Of a stretch of DNA of 64,000 nt, positions 48,881 to 61,260 are shown piece by piece. Position numbers and translations under genes: made by a program. This DNA is from Vreelandella stevensii S18214. Lineage in GTDB: Bacteria; Pseudomonadota; Gammaproteobacteria; Pseudomonadales; Halomonadaceae. The stretch spans positions 62,001 to 126,000 of the forward strand of contig NZ_AJTS01000010.1 in assembly GCF_000275725.1 (NCBI RefSeq). Direction: 5' to 3'. The notes beneath the pieces were generated by a model, which did no database searches, was not told the origin of the DNA, and saw only the letters and a program-made list of their open reading frames with translations. Within the stretch, counting starts at the first letter, position 1; each line of letters starts with the position of its first letter.

Positions 48881-49765
48881 ATGATTAATAACCGTTCCCT
48901 GCTGATCGTGGGTGGCCTGGCCGCAGTTGCCTGGCTGGCCAGCAACAGCCTGTACGTGGTGGATGAGACCGAGCGTGCCGTCAAGCTGCGCTTTGGTGAA
49001 GTCATCGAAGAGAACATTCAGCCCGGGCTTCACGTCAAGATTCCGATTGCCCAGACCGTGCGCAAGTTCGATGTGCGTCTGTTGACCCTCGATACCGATA
49101 CCAGCCGTTATCTGACCCTCGAGCAGAAAGCGGTCATCGTCGACTCCTACGTCAAGTGGCAGGTGGTCAACCCCACCCGTTACTACGAGGCCACTGCGGG
49201 TGACGAGATGATGGCGGTGCGCCTGATTCAGCCCCGTGTCGACGAAAGCCTGCGTAATGAGTTCGGTCGTCTCAATCTTCAGGAAATCATTGCCGAGCGC
49301 CGTGATGACCTGATGACCGGACCCACCGGCGAACTCGACGAGCTGATGCGTGAAGAGTTGGGCGTGGCGATTCGTGATATTCGTATCAAGCGGATCGACC
49401 TGCCGGAAGACGTATCCGCTGCCGTCTTCGAGCGGATGCGCTCAGAACGTGAGCGTGAAGCGCGCGAGTGGCGTGCCCAGGGTCAGGAAGAGGCCGAGCG
49501 TATTCGCGCCAACGCCGACCGCCGCCGTCAGGTTCTGTTGGCGCAAGCCAACGAGCGTTCCGAGACCCTGCGTGGTGAAGGGGATGCCGAAGCCGCCGCG
49601 ATCTTCTCCCAGGCTTACAGCCAGGATCAGGAATTCTTCGCCTTCTGGCGTAGCCTGAACGCCTATCGCCAGAGCTTCTCCGGCGACGGCAACCTGCTGG
49701 TACTGGAGCCAGACAGCGACTTCTTCCGCTACCTGCGCAGCGCCATGCCGGCCAGCGACGAGTAA
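48881..49765 (+). CDS. hflC: FtsH protease modulator HflC
   Basis: Partner of HflK. The 294-residue protein has an N-terminal signal anchor (SLLIVGGLAAVAWLASNSLYVV) and the SPFH domain (VDETERAVKLRFGEV...IQPGLHVKIP). The coiled coil (about 190-245) contains the conserved ERERREAREWRAQGQEEA-like segment, here SEREREAREWRAQGQEEA. It begins the base after the hflK stop and is followed by a strong terminator. Confidence 0.96.
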   Translation: MINNRSLLIVGGLAAVAWLASNSLYVVDETERAVKLRFGEVIEENIQPGLHVKIPIAQTVRKFDVRLLTLDTDTSRYLTLEQKAVIVDSYVKWQVVNPTRYYEATAGDEMMAVRLIQPRVDESLRNEFGRLNLQEIIAERRDDLMTGPTGELDELMREELGVAIRDIRIKRIDLPEDVSAAVFERMRSEREREAREWRAQGQEEAERIRANADRRRQVLLAQANERSETLRGEGDAEAAAIFSQAYSQDQEFFAFWRSLNAYRQSFSGDGNLLVLEPDSDFFRYLRSAMPASDE

Positions 49766-49841
49766 GCGAAGGATGCTGGTTTCCCGCTGGGCGATGCGCC
49801 CGGCGGGGTTCAACTGGGCTCCAAACGTGGTAGACTTTATC

Positions 49842-49865
49842 AACCGGGCGTCGCCCGGTTTTTTT
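49842..49865 (+). terminator. Intrinsic terminator after hflC
   Basis: Stem AACCGGGC / GCCCGGTT with loop GTC and seven Ts, 77 bases after hflC and about 95 bases before hisZ. Confidence 0.9.
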
Positions 49866-49960
49866 GTGGCCCCATTTCACGTGCGTTATCAGGCCGGGCA
49901 GGTCAAGGTGCCCTCCTGGTGTCGTCGGCCGGGCCTTCATCGTCTCGCAGGATTGTTCAC

Positions 49961-52449
<2,489 letters not shown>

Positions 52450-52467
52450 TACCTGCCGATGCCAGCC

Positions 52468-52500
52468 AAACGGGGCGACGGTGACGTCGCCCCGTTTTGT
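52468..52500 (+). terminator. Intrinsic terminator after purA
   Basis: A 13-bp perfect stem AAACGGGGCGACG / CGTCGCCCCGTTT with loop GTGA, then TTTTGTTT. It may also serve the convergent cobO gene. Confidence 0.92.
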
Positions 52501-52519
52501 TTGCAGCCCTGGCGCGCAC

Positions 52520-53119
52520 TCAAAAGTCGATGCCGCGCCGCGCCTGCAGGCCGTTATTGAAGGCGTGACGCACCTCCTGCATTTCCGTCACCGTGTCGGC
52601 CATGGCCACCAGCTCGCGATGGGCATTGCGCCCCGTGATGATGACGGTTTGCTCCCTCGGTCGATTGGCCAAGGCCTGTTTGACCGTGGCGATGTCGAGA
52701 TAGCCGAACTTGAGCATGTAGGTGATTTCATCGAGCACCACCAGGTAGGTGTCGGGGTCGCTCAGCATGGCCTCGGCCTGCTGCCATACGGCCTGGCAGG
52801 CAGCGGTGTCGGCCTCGCGGTTTTGGGTATCCCAGGTGAAGCCGGTGGCCATGATGGCAACGCTCAAGTGCGGGTCTTCTTCCAGGCGATTGCGCTCGCC
52901 ACACTCCCATAGCCCCTTGATGAACTGCACGACGCCGACTTTATAGCCGTAGCCCAGCGCCCGGGTAACGGTGCCCCAGGCAGCCGTGGTCTTGCCTTTG
53001 CCGTTGCCCGTATTGACCAGCAGCAGGCCACGCTGCTCGGTGGCCTTGGCGACTTTCTCGTCCACGTGGGCCTTGAGTTTTTCCATGGCTGCCTTGTGGC
53101 GCGTCTCGCGATCGCTCAT
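52520..53119 (-). CDS. cobO: Cob(I)yrinic acid a,c-diamide adenosyltransferase
   Basis: Also called BtuR or CobA; adenosylates corrinoids. The 199-residue protein has the P-loop NTGNGKGKTTAAWG and the conserved FIKGLWECGERN and DEITYMLKFGYLD. Needed for salvage or synthesis of adenosylcobalamin. Divergent from yajQ; convergent with purA. Confidence 0.94.
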   Translation of the reverse strand: MSDRETRHKAAMEKLKAHVDEKVAKATEQRGLLLVNTGNGKGKTTAAWGTVTRALGYGYKVGVVQFIKGLWECGERNRLEEDPHLSVAIMATGFTWDTQNREADTAACQAVWQQAEAMLSDPDTYLVVLDEITYMLKFGYLDIATVKQALANRPREQTVIITGRNAHRELVAMADTVTEMQEVRHAFNNGLQARRGIDF

Positions 53120-53249
53120 CGAATCTCCTCGTGATGGGGTGTCGTGCCCTGTCGAATTTACGCTGGGTAAAAACTTCGGGTAACAGAATTGGCCGCTGAG
53201 TGCCTTGCTGCTCTAGAATAGGAGGCTATGTCTCGATAGGAAACAGGTC

Positions 53250-53735
53250 ATGCCATCTTTTGATATTGTGTCAGAGTTCGATCAACACGAAGCCGCCAAT
53301 GCGGTGGATCAGGCGAACCGCGAAGTACAGTCGCGCTTTGATTTTAAAGGCGTGGATGCCAGTTTTGCGCTGGAAGGCGACAAGGTACAGCTGGAAGCCG
53401 AAGTCGACTTCCAGCTCAAGCAGATGCTGGATGTGATGCGCAGTCGGCTGATCGCACGGGGTATCGATGCGCGCTGCATGGACGTCAAGGACCCGGTGCT
53501 TTCCGGAGTGAAAGCTCGCCAGGATGTAGTGCTCAAGCAGGGGCTCGACCAGGCCGAAGCCAAGGACGTCGTCAAGCGTATCAAGGCCAGCAAACTCAAG
53601 GTGCAGGCCCAGATTCAGGGTGAAAAGGTGCGCGTGACGGGCAAGAAGCGCGACGACCTGCAAAGCGTGATGGCCCTGCTGCGCGGCGAAGAGGGGCCCG
53701 ACCTGCCGCTTCAGTTCGATAATTTCCGCGACTGA
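53250..53735 (+). CDS. yajQ: YajQ family nucleotide-binding protein
   Basis: A 161-residue protein of the YajQ/DUF520 family, which binds cyclic di-GMP in some species. Conserved features are MPSFDIVSEFDQHEAANAVDQ at the N-terminus and DFKGV. ATG 53250 follows GGAAACAGG. Function in this organism is unknown. Confidence 0.95.
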   Translation: MPSFDIVSEFDQHEAANAVDQANREVQSRFDFKGVDASFALEGDKVQLEAEVDFQLKQMLDVMRSRLIARGIDARCMDVKDPVLSGVKARQDVVLKQGLDQAEAKDVVKRIKASKLKVQAQIQGEKVRVTGKKRDDLQSVMALLRGEEGPDLPLQFDNFRD

Positions 53736-53813
53736 TCACAACCGCATAGCCGCGTCGTGCAGCCGAAAGCTGCCACGGCGCGTTCACTTTATTGCCCACA
53801 GGAGTCACGAATC

Positions 53814-56444
53814 ATGTCTGATCCGCAGCCGGTCTATTTAAGCGACTACCAGCCGCCCGACTATCAGGTCACCCATACCGAGCTGACGTTTGATCTTGAC
53901 CCCACCGCGACCCGTGTCAAGGCACGTTTGACCATTGAGCGCCATGCCCAGGCCGCGCCGCAGGCGCCGCTAGTGCTCAATGGCGAGCATTTGACCCTGC
54001 GCTCGCTCGAGCTCGACGGTCGCTCGCTGGCAGAGAGCGAGTACCAGTTGAGCGATACCCAGCTCACCATTGGTGAGGTGCCCGAGGCGTTCGTGTTGGA
54101 GAGTGAGGTCGAGATTTCACCCAGCACCAACACCGCCCTGGAAGGGCTCTATCAATCCAACGGCATGTACTGTACCCAGTGCGAGGCCGAGGGGTTTCGG
54201 CGTATCACCTTTTATCCTGACCGCCCCGACGTCATGGCCACTTACAAGGTCACCGTGGTGGGCGATGCCGAAAGCGAGCCGGTGCTGCTGGCCAACGGCA
54301 ACCCCGTCGAGCGTGGCGAGCTGCCTGGCGGGCGTCACTTCGTCACTTGGGAAGACCCGCATCCCAAACCCTGCTACCTGTTTGCCCTGGTAGCGGGCAA
54401 CCTGCACAAGGTCGAGGATCACTTCACGACCCTGAGCGGTCGTCGCGTGACCCTTCAGCTGTGGGTGGAGCAGGAAAACCTGAACAAGACCGATCACGCC
54501 ATGACATCGCTGAAGCGCTCCATGGCCTGGGATGAGCAGACCTACGGGCGTGAGTATGACCTGGACCTGTTCATGATCGTGGCGGTGAGCGATTTCAACA
54601 TGGGAGCCATGGAGAACAAGGGGCTGAACATCTTCAATTCGGCAGCCGTGTTGACCCACCCGGATACCGCCACCGATGCGGCTTTCCAGAACGTGGAAGG
54701 CATCGTGGCCCACGAATACTTCCACAACTGGTCGGGCAACCGGGTCACCTGTCGGGACTGGTTTCAGCTGTCGCTGAAAGAGGGCTTCACGGTCTTCCGG
54801 GACCAGTGCTTCTCGGCGGACGTCAACTCGGCGCCGGTCAAGCGTATTCAGGACGTGTCGTTTTTCCGTACGGCGCAGTTTGCTGAAGATGCAGGCCCCA
54901 CGGCTCACCCCGTACGCCCAGACCACTATATCGAAATCACCAATTTCTACACCCTGACCATTTACGAAAAGGGTGCTGAAATCGTACGGATGCTGCGCAA
55001 CCTGCTGGGCTGGGAGGCGTTCCGTCGCGGTGCCGACCGCTACTTCGAGCGCTTCGACGGTCAGGCGGTGACTATCGAAGACTTCGTCGGCTGCATGGCC
55101 GAAGTATCGGGGCTGGATCTGGAGCAGTTCATGCGCTGGTACGCTCAGGCGGGCACCCCCGAGATAGACGCCAACGGCGAATACGACTATGCCAATGCCG
55201 TGTACCGCCTGACGCTGCGCCAGCGTACCCCGGCGACGCCCGGACAGCCGGTGAAGCAGCCGCTGCACATCCCCGTGCGTATGGGGTTGGTCGGCACCAA
55301 GTCGGGCCATGACCTGACCCTGACGCTGAACGGCGAGTCGCTGGGCAAGGATGCCGTGGTGCACTTGACCGACGATGAGCAGACGTTTGTGTTCACCGAC
55401 GTTCCTGAAGCGCCAGTACCCTCGCTGTTGCGCGATTTCTCGGCACCGGTGAAGCTGCACTTCCCCTATTCACGGGAAGAGCTGGCGTTCTTGCTGACCC
55501 ACGACAGCGATGGCTTCAATCGTTGGGATGCCGGTCAGCGGCTAGCCATGCTGGCGCTGGACGATCTGATCGCTGCTCATCGCAACGGGGTCGAAAAGGT
55601 CATGGACGGCCGCGTGGTGGAGGCTTTCAGAACCCTGTTGACTGGCCCCATGCAGGACAAGGTCGTGCTGGCCGAGATGCTGACGCTGCCCTCCGAGGCC
55701 TACATTGCCGAGCTGCAGCCGATCGTCGATGTGGATGCCATCCATGCGGCGCGAGAATTCGTTCGCCAGTCGTTGGCACTGGCCCTTCGTGAGGAGTTCC
55801 TGGCGGTCTATCAGGATAATCTCAGTGATGCGGCCTATGCACCTTCGGCTGAACAAATTGCCCAGCGCAGCCTCAAAAACGTGGCGCTCTCCTATCTGAT
55901 GTCGATCGAGGATGACGAGGCCGTGGCGCTGTGCGAAGCGCAGTTCACGGCGGGACACAACATGACCGATGTGCGGCACGCCCTGACGCTGCTGGCGCAC
56001 AGCGACCGTGACGACCTGGCGGCGCCTGCGCTGAAAACGTTTGGCGAAAAGTGGGCCCACGACCCGCTGGTCATGGACCAGTGGTTTACCATCCAGGTTA
56101 CCCGGCCTCAGGCGGATGTGCTGGAGCGGGTACGCTACTTGATGCAGCACCCGGCCTTCTCGATCAAGAACCCCAACAAGGTGCGTGCGCTGGTGGGGGC
56201 ATTTGCTCAGAACCGGGTGAACTTCCATCGCCTGGACGGGCAGGGCTATGCTTTGCTGGCCGATGTGGTGATCGAGTTGAATCGACTCAACCCGGAAATT
56301 GCTGCACGGCTGATCACGCCGTTGACCCGCTGGCAGCGCTTTGACGAGGCTCGCCAGCAGCTGATGCGCCAGGAACTGATGCGCATTCGCCAGGAGCCGC
56401 TCTCGGCGAACGTCTACGAAGTGGTCGAAAAAGCGTTGGCTTAA
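53814..56444 (+). CDS. pepN: Aminopeptidase N
   Basis: A broad-specificity M1 zinc aminopeptidase. The 876-residue protein has GAMEN at 264-268 and the HEYFH zinc motif at 300-304, with the third ligand Glu323 (HExxH-x18-E). Length and the N-terminal start (MSDPQPVYLSDYQPPDYQV) match gammaproteobacterial PepN. AGGAG precedes ATG 53814. Confidence 0.97.
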   Translation: MSDPQPVYLSDYQPPDYQVTHTELTFDLDPTATRVKARLTIERHAQAAPQAPLVLNGEHLTLRSLELDGRSLAESEYQLSDTQLTIGEVPEAFVLESEVEISPSTNTALEGLYQSNGMYCTQCEAEGFRRITFYPDRPDVMATYKVTVVGDAESEPVLLANGNPVERGELPGGRHFVTWEDPHPKPCYLFALVAGNLHKVEDHFTTLSGRRVTLQLWVEQENLNKTDHAMTSLKRSMAWDEQTYGREYDLDLFMIVAVSDFNMGAMENKGLNIFNSAAVLTHPDTATDAAFQNVEGIVAHEYFHNWSGNRVTCRDWFQLSLKEGFTVFRDQCFSADVNSAPVKRIQDVSFFRTAQFAEDAGPTAHPVRPDHYIEITNFYTLTIYEKGAEIVRMLRNLLGWEAFRRGADRYFERFDGQAVTIEDFVGCMAEVSGLDLEQFMRWYAQAGTPEIDANGEYDYANAVYRLTLRQRTPATPGQPVKQPLHIPVRMGLVGTKSGHDLTLTLNGESLGKDAVVHLTDDEQTFVFTDVPEAPVPSLLRDFSAPVKLHFPYSREELAFLLTHDSDGFNRWDAGQRLAMLALDDLIAAHRNGVEKVMDGRVVEAFRTLLTGPMQDKVVLAEMLTLPSEAYIAELQPIVDVDAIHAAREFVRQSLALALREEFLAVYQDNLSDAAYAPSAEQIAQRSLKNVALSYLMSIEDDEAVALCEAQFTAGHNMTDVRHALTLLAHSDRDDLAAPALKTFGEKWAHDPLVMDQWFTIQVTRPQADVLERVRYLMQHPAFSIKNPNKVRALVGAFAQNRVNFHRLDGQGYALLADVVIELNRLNPEIAARLITPLTRWQRFDEARQQLMRQELMRIRQEPLSANVYEVVEKALA

Positions 56445-56484
56445 GATCGTTCTTGCGGTTTAACCAGGGAAAGGAAACGCGCCA

Positions 56485-57444
56485 GTGACAGATCCGAACA
56501 AGCACTATCTACTGATCATCAACGGAAAATCAGCGGGCAACCCTGAGCTGCGCGAGGCGGTAACCGCCCAGCGCAAGGCAGGGGTTGCCATCACCGTACG
56601 CGCGACCTGGGAGGGGGGCGATGCCGCCGACTTTGCGGCCGACGCAGAGGCTTTGGGGGCGACCCACGTGGTGGCCTGTGGCGGTGATGGCACGGTCAAC
56701 GAGGTGGTCAATGGATTGATGCGCCTGCCCCATGACCACCGCCCCCCGCTGGGTATCGTGCCTCTGGGCAGTGCCAATGATTTCGCCACGTCGGTAGGGC
56801 TGCCCCTGGAGCCCGGGCCTGCTCTGCAAGCGGCTGTCTCGCTCGCGGCGGCGCCCATCGACGTGATTCGCATGACGGCGGAAGCCAACGGTGAGCAGTC
56901 GATCAGCTACTACGTCAACATGACGACGGGGGGCTTTGGGGCCGAAATTACCTCTTCGACCCCGAAAACCCTCAAACGCATGTTGGGCGGGGGTGCCTAC
57001 TCGCTAATGGGCGCGCTCAAGGCATGGCGACACCGCAGTTATCGCGGCACGCTGCATTGGGCCGACAGCGAACAGGCCGCTTCGCTGCTGCTGCTGGCGC
57101 TGGGCAATGGGCGTCAATCGGGGGGCGGTCAGGTATTGGCACCCAGGGCCCGGTTGGACGATGGGCGTCTGGATGTCCTGCTGGTCAAGGATTTCCGTTC
57201 GGTACTGGAACTGCCTGCCTTGTTAGGCGAGCTGCAGCATTTTCCGCCGGACGGCCGCTACGTGCGCTACTTCACGGCCAGCCAATTGACCGTGACCACC
57301 AGGCCGGACGATGACCCCTGGCCGCTGACCCTGGATGGCGAAGCAAAGCGCTACGAGCGCTTTACGGCCGAAGTGGTGCCGTTGGCGCTCAAGGTGCTGC
57401 TACCCGAAGGGTGTGCGCTGTTGTCGGCCAATGAACGCCACTAG
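56485..57444 (+). CDS. Diacylglycerol/lipid kinase, YegS-like
   Basis: A 319-residue DAGK_cat protein with the ATP-binding GGDGTVNEVVNG (from residue 66) and LGIVPLGSANDFA, as in YegS. The start is GTG 56485 with AAGGA nine bases upstream. It probably phosphorylates a lipid such as phosphatidylglycerol or diacylglycerol; the substrate is not known. Confidence 0.9.
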   Translation: MTDPNKHYLLIINGKSAGNPELREAVTAQRKAGVAITVRATWEGGDAADFAADAEALGATHVVACGGDGTVNEVVNGLMRLPHDHRPPLGIVPLGSANDFATSVGLPLEPGPALQAAVSLAAAPIDVIRMTAEANGEQSISYYVNMTTGGFGAEITSSTPKTLKRMLGGGAYSLMGALKAWRHRSYRGTLHWADSEQAASLLLLALGNGRQSGGGQVLAPRARLDDGRLDVLLVKDFRSVLELPALLGELQHFPPDGRYVRYFTASQLTVTTRPDDDPWPLTLDGEAKRYERFTAEVVPLALKVLLPEGCALLSANERH

Positions 57445-57493
57445 CCGGTCATAATTGAGTCATTGAATACGATGTTTTAAGGAGCTATACGCA

Positions 57494-58204
57494 ATGGTGA
57501 ATCGACTCTGGATGCCTGTGTTGGCCAGCATGGCGCTGTTACTCAGTGCCTGTGGCGACAGCCAGGAAGAAGCCAACGTTTCCCCGGAAGAGACCCCTGC
57601 CACGCTGACTGAGGAGGAGGGGGCTGCCACCACGGAGGCGGCGCAGGACGACGGGGAGGACGAGGTGCCGGACCCGCAGGAGGTCGAGGACGATATTGAA
57701 GCACGCCAGGCCGCGGAGCAGTTGGAAGCCGCCGAAGCGATGCGCGAGGGCGATGAGCAAGAACCCGGCGTGCCGGAAGCCAGCGAGCTGCAGGCCGGTG
57801 AAGAGACGCTGGGGGCCGACCCCGACGACGCTCTGGACGAGGCCAGTGCCATGCCGGGGGAAACCACGCGTTCTGACGTAGACGACATGATCGCCGAAAC
57901 CGAGCGCCGCTTCGAAGAGGCCCAGCGCCAGCTCGAAGAGCAGTTTCAGGAGGTGGAGCAGCAGCGTCCCGAGCTGGAGCCCATGGAGAGCGAGACCTCA
58001 TCGAGCGACTGGGAAACGGACAGCGCCATTACGGAGGGAGCGCCGCTGGACGATGGTCTGGAAGCCACCGACGTGGATGCCCTGATCGAAGATACCGAGC
58101 GCCGTTTTGAAGAAGCCCAGCGCCGCCTGGAAGAGCAGTTCGAAGAGCTGGAGCGGGAACGGCTGGAGACATCAGGCGCTGGCAACGATACCACGTCGCC
58201 CTGA
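57494..58204 (+). CDS. Acidic repeat lipoprotein of unknown function
   Basis: The 236-residue product has a lipoprotein signal with lipobox LLSAC (Cys20). The mature part is very acidic and helical. Two near-identical repeats of about 30 residues occur at 128-158 and 193-222 (DVDxxIxxTERRFEEAQRxLEEQF...), predicted coiled coils. Family not recognised. The acidity suits a halophile's periplasm. It lies 49 bases after the lipid kinase, with AAGGAG before ATG 57494. Confidence 0.75.
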   Translation: MVNRLWMPVLASMALLLSACGDSQEEANVSPEETPATLTEEEGAATTEAAQDDGEDEVPDPQEVEDDIEARQAAEQLEAAEAMREGDEQEPGVPEASELQAGEETLGADPDDALDEASAMPGETTRSDVDDMIAETERRFEEAQRQLEEQFQEVEQQRPELEPMESETSSSDWETDSAITEGAPLDDGLEATDVDALIEDTERRFEEAQRRLEEQFEELERERLETSGAGNDTTSP

Positions 58205-58241
58205 TACTACCTCTGATCAAGCTGGCTTCATGGCAGCGCAT

Positions 58242-58270
58242 AAAAGAAGGCCCGCCGGAGCGGGCCTTCT
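58242..58270 (-). terminator. Intrinsic terminator of the cold-shock gene
   Basis: On the minus strand an 11-bp stem AGAAGGCCCGC / GCGGGCCTTCT with a 4-base loop is followed by TTTT. It sits between the convergent lipoprotein and csp genes. Confidence 0.85.
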
Positions 58271-58283
58271 ACATTGGCCTGGG

Positions 58284-58490
58284 TCATACCGGGCGAATGT
58301 TGGATGCCTGAAGGCCTTTCTTACCCTGAGTCACTTCGAAGCTGACCTTTTGACCATCCTGCAGGGTCTTGAAGCCTTCAGCCTGAATTTCGGAGAAGTG
58401 GGCAAAGAGATCGTCACCACCGTCATCGGGAGAGATGAAGCCGTAACCTTTCGTATCGTTGAACCACTTGACAGTACCAGTTGCCATCAT
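58284..58490 (-). CDS. Cold-shock protein, CspA family
   Basis: A 68-residue single-stranded nucleic-acid-binding protein. RNP1 is KGYGFI and RNP2 is DLFAHF; the start is [15 protein letters not shown]. Either of two adjacent ATGs may be used, after AAGGATA. Which paralogue (CspA, C, D or E) cannot be told. Confidence 0.96.
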   Translation of the reverse strand: MMATGTVKWFNDTKGYGFISPDDGGDDLFAHFSEIQAEGFKTLQDGQKVSFEVTQGKKGLQASNIRPV

Positions 58491-58627
58491 TCATATCCTT
58501 AACGTGCTTGATGATTAGGCGGACATTCACGGTGTTTGCCCGCCAAATTCACTTTAGAAGCAAATAGCCGGGCCGTCCAGTGGCCCCGAAACCCTTCCCG
58601 TCAACGCCTTTTGCGAGCCTGATACGC

Positions 58628-59281
58628 ATGCCTTTTACCTTGATCGACGCGCAGTTCATCCCGTTTCTGGTGGCTATCACGCTGCTCTCTGTCAGCCCTG
58701 GGGTGGACACCCTGCTGGTGATCCGCAATACGGCACGCGGTGGCCTGCGCGACGGTATTGCCACCAGCGTGGCCATCTGCTGCGGCCTCTTCGTGCACGC
58801 AACGGTGTCGGCACTGGGCATTTCGCTGATTCTTCTGCAATCGGCTTGGGCATTCAATGCGCTCAAGCTGGCCGGTGCGGCCTATCTGATCTGGCTGGGG
58901 GTTTCCAGTTTGATGGCCGCCCGTAGAGGAACGCCGCTGCCCGTCAAAGGCGTCATGCAGAACGCTGCGCCTGTCCCGCTCTGGCAGCCCATCAAGGAAG
59001 GGTTGCTGTCGAACGTGCTGAACCCCAAGACCGTGGTGTTTTACATGGCCTTCCTACCGCAGTTCATCGCGCCCACCGACCCCGCCCTGCTGAAGTCGCT
59101 GTGGCTGGCAAGCATTCACTTCGTGATTGCCAATGTGTGGCAGATCAGCGTGGTGTTGATGGTCGGGGGCGCCAGCAAATGGCTGGCCAGCGCGCGCTTT
59201 GCGCAAACCCTGAACGCGGCCACCGGGGCAGTGCTGGTCATGTTCGGGCTGCGGCTGGCGCTGGAGCAGCGCCCGGTGTGA
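58628..59281 (+). CDS. LysE family exporter (RhtB-like)
   Basis: A 217-residue inner-membrane protein with about six hydrophobic helices. The LysE/RhtB signature near the N-terminus is LLSVSPGVDTLLVIRNTARGG. A second hallmark is LLSNVLNPKTVVFYMAFLPQF near 135-155. It probably exports an amino acid such as homoserine or threonine; substrate unknown. ATG 58628 is the likely start; 58580 is also in frame. Confidence 0.92.
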   Translation: MPFTLIDAQFIPFLVAITLLSVSPGVDTLLVIRNTARGGLRDGIATSVAICCGLFVHATVSALGISLILLQSAWAFNALKLAGAAYLIWLGVSSLMAARRGTPLPVKGVMQNAAPVPLWQPIKEGLLSNVLNPKTVVFYMAFLPQFIAPTDPALLKSLWLASIHFVIANVWQISVVLMVGGASKWLASARFAQTLNAATGAVLVMFGLRLALEQRPV

Positions 59282-59289
59282 CCGGGCGC
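59269..59289. terminator. Hairpin between convergent LysE-type gene and slt
   Basis: A 9-bp stem GCGCCCGGT / ACCGGGCGC with a 3-base loop spans the exporter's stop codon. No T-tract follows on either strand. Confidence 0.4.
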
Positions 59290-59310
59290 GGGAGGGGAAC
59301 GGAGACAGGC

Positions 59311-61260
59311 TTAGCGCTGAACCAGCGCGCGGTCGTAGCGAACGCTCTGCTCGCTGTCGTTCAATAGCGAGACGCCTTCGCTGCTACCGCCGTTGGCCAG
59401 GCTCTCGAAGATGACCCGATAGCTCAGCACGGCCTGCACGTAATCGCGGGTTTCGCGGAAGGGGATGCTCTCCACGAACAGGTCGAACGACTCCATGCTG
59501 TTACTGCCCAGCCACTGGTCTACGCGGCCAGGGCCGGCATTATAGGCTGCCGTCGCGGCAAGGCGATTGCCACGGTAACGGTCGAGCTTGTCACGCAGGT
59601 AGGTGCTGCCCAGGCGAATGTTCAGTTCGGGGTCGAGTACGCCGTAGGGCCCGGGGTCGCTGAGCCCCAGTTGGCGACTGACCTGCGTGGCGGTGCCGGG
59701 CATCAGCTGCATCAGGCCGCGTGCGCCAGCCGGTGACAGCGCCACGGGGTTGTAGGCGCTCTCCCGACGGGTGATTGCCATCAGCAGAAAGGGGTCTACG
59801 CCGGTCATGCGGCCCCAATGCAGAAAACTGTCCCGGTAGGCGGGTGGGAAGCGCCACTCCAGGGCATCCCACATCTCACCGGCAATCGTGGTTTGTACCA
59901 GCCGGGCATGCCACTGCTGCTGGGCAGCGTAGTCGGCGAGAGCGCGAGCCTGGTAAGGCGACGCTTCGCGAACGGCATGCAGCCACTCGCTGTTGGCCAG
60001 GCCCTCTTCACCAATACGCAGCAGCGCTTGCGTGCGCTGTACGGCGGGCAGTCGCGCGATATCCTCGCGGGTGGCTTCGTCGAAGTGGTGGCGTTCGTGG
60101 TTGAGCCGGTACGGCTGGCCGATTTTCTCAGCGGCGGCAAAGCCATAGAAACTACGGTCCTGGGCAGCCTGCTGATAGCGCGCCTGAGCGGCTTCCTGAT
60201 TACCCAGCTGTTCGTTGGCGCGTCCCAGCCAGTACTGCCAGCGGCTGCTCTCCTGCTGGCTGGCGGGCATCTCTGCAATCCAGTGGATGACGTCGGTCCA
60301 TTGGCGCTCCGCCAGGGCGCGGCGCACCCGAAGCTCCAGCACCCGCTCGCTCTGCAAGGAGGGCAGCACGCTGTCTACCCAGCTCAGTGTACCCGGCACG
60401 TCGCGCACCAGAGCGTAGAAGGCCAGCTCCTCCTCGATGACCTGCTGGTCGCTGGGCGCCAGCGTCAGGCGCGGGGCGATCTGTTGCCAGGCGGCAAAGG
60501 CGCGGGGCGTGTCTTCGCGGGTATAGCGCTGCATGGCCGCCTGATAGAACGCTGCCGTGGCGGCGCATTCAGGCCCCAGGCAAGTAGGGGCCGTGGTCAG
60601 GCTGTTGAGGCTTGTATTGGCCCGCTCCGCCGTATCGATGGCCGTTTGCCACTGGCCGCTGAGCAATCCTCCCAGGTAAGTGCTCAGGCGCTGCTCGCCT
60701 GCTTGCCAGGCCAGCATCTTGCGCTCCCAGATAGCGGTGGCATCGATGGTGCCATCCGCGCGCAGGCGGCTGAACAGGGCGTTGCAGGCGTCCGGCTGTG
60801 AGCTGCCCACGCGCCACAGCGCCAGACCCGCCGTGCGTGCCTGTTCGGGGGCGTGGTCGAGGAGTGCCGTGTAGTAGTAGCACTGCCGTGCCGTACCGGC
60901 GGGTTCGCCATCGGCGACGGCCAGCAGGTCGCTGAAACGGCCCGCATAGCCGTAGTTGGCAATGGCCTGGCCGCGCAGCCACTCGCCCAAGGGGGAGTCA
61001 CCGTGCTGCTCGATGAACTGCAGGACCTGGCTGACAGAGACGTTGGGCAACTGCTGGCGTAGCCGGTGATACTCCACATAGCCGCTGAGGATATGCCCGT
61101 CGATGGCGCTCTGGTCGATTTGTTGCCACTGCTGCTGGCGGGCGGCGTTCAATGCATCGCGCATGGCCTCGTCCGAGGCGGCCCAGGACGCAGATGGCAG
61201 GCCGATCAGTGCCGCGGCACACAGCGTGCGAAGGGTAGAACGAAATGGCGTTGCCTGCAT
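59311..61260 (-). CDS. slt: Soluble lytic murein transglycosylase
   Basis: A periplasmic peptidoglycan-cleaving enzyme. The 649-residue protein has a Sec signal (ending PSASWA), a long superhelical U-domain, and a C-terminal SLT domain with catalytic Glu500 in ITRRESAYNPVALSPAGARGLMQLMPGTA and the AYNAGPGRV motif. Similar in length to E. coli Slt70. It is convergent with the exporter gene and divergent from the DUF1232 gene. Confidence 0.95.
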   Translation of the reverse strand: MQATPFRSTLRTLCAAALIGLPSASWAASDEAMRDALNAARQQQWQQIDQSAIDGHILSGYVEYHRLRQQLPNVSVSQVLQFIEQHGDSPLGEWLRGQAIANYGYAGRFSDLLAVADGEPAGTARQCYYYTALLDHAPEQARTAGLALWRVGSSQPDACNALFSRLRADGTIDATAIWERKMLAWQAGEQRLSTYLGGLLSGQWQTAIDTAERANTSLNSLTTAPTCLGPECAATAAFYQAAMQRYTREDTPRAFAAWQQIAPRLTLAPSDQQVIEEELAFYALVRDVPGTLSWVDSVLPSLQSERVLELRVRRALAERQWTDVIHWIAEMPASQQESSRWQYWLGRANEQLGNQEAAQARYQQAAQDRSFYGFAAAEKIGQPYRLNHERHHFDEATREDIARLPAVQRTQALLRIGEEGLANSEWLHAVREASPYQARALADYAAQQQWHARLVQTTIAGEMWDALEWRFPPAYRDSFLHWGRMTGVDPFLLMAITRRESAYNPVALSPAGARGLMQLMPGTATQVSRQLGLSDPGPYGVLDPELNIRLGSTYLRDKLDRYRGNRLAATAAYNAGPGRVDQWLGSNSMESFDLFVESIPFRETRDYVQAVLSYRVIFESLANGGSSEGVSLLNDSEQSVRYDRALVQR

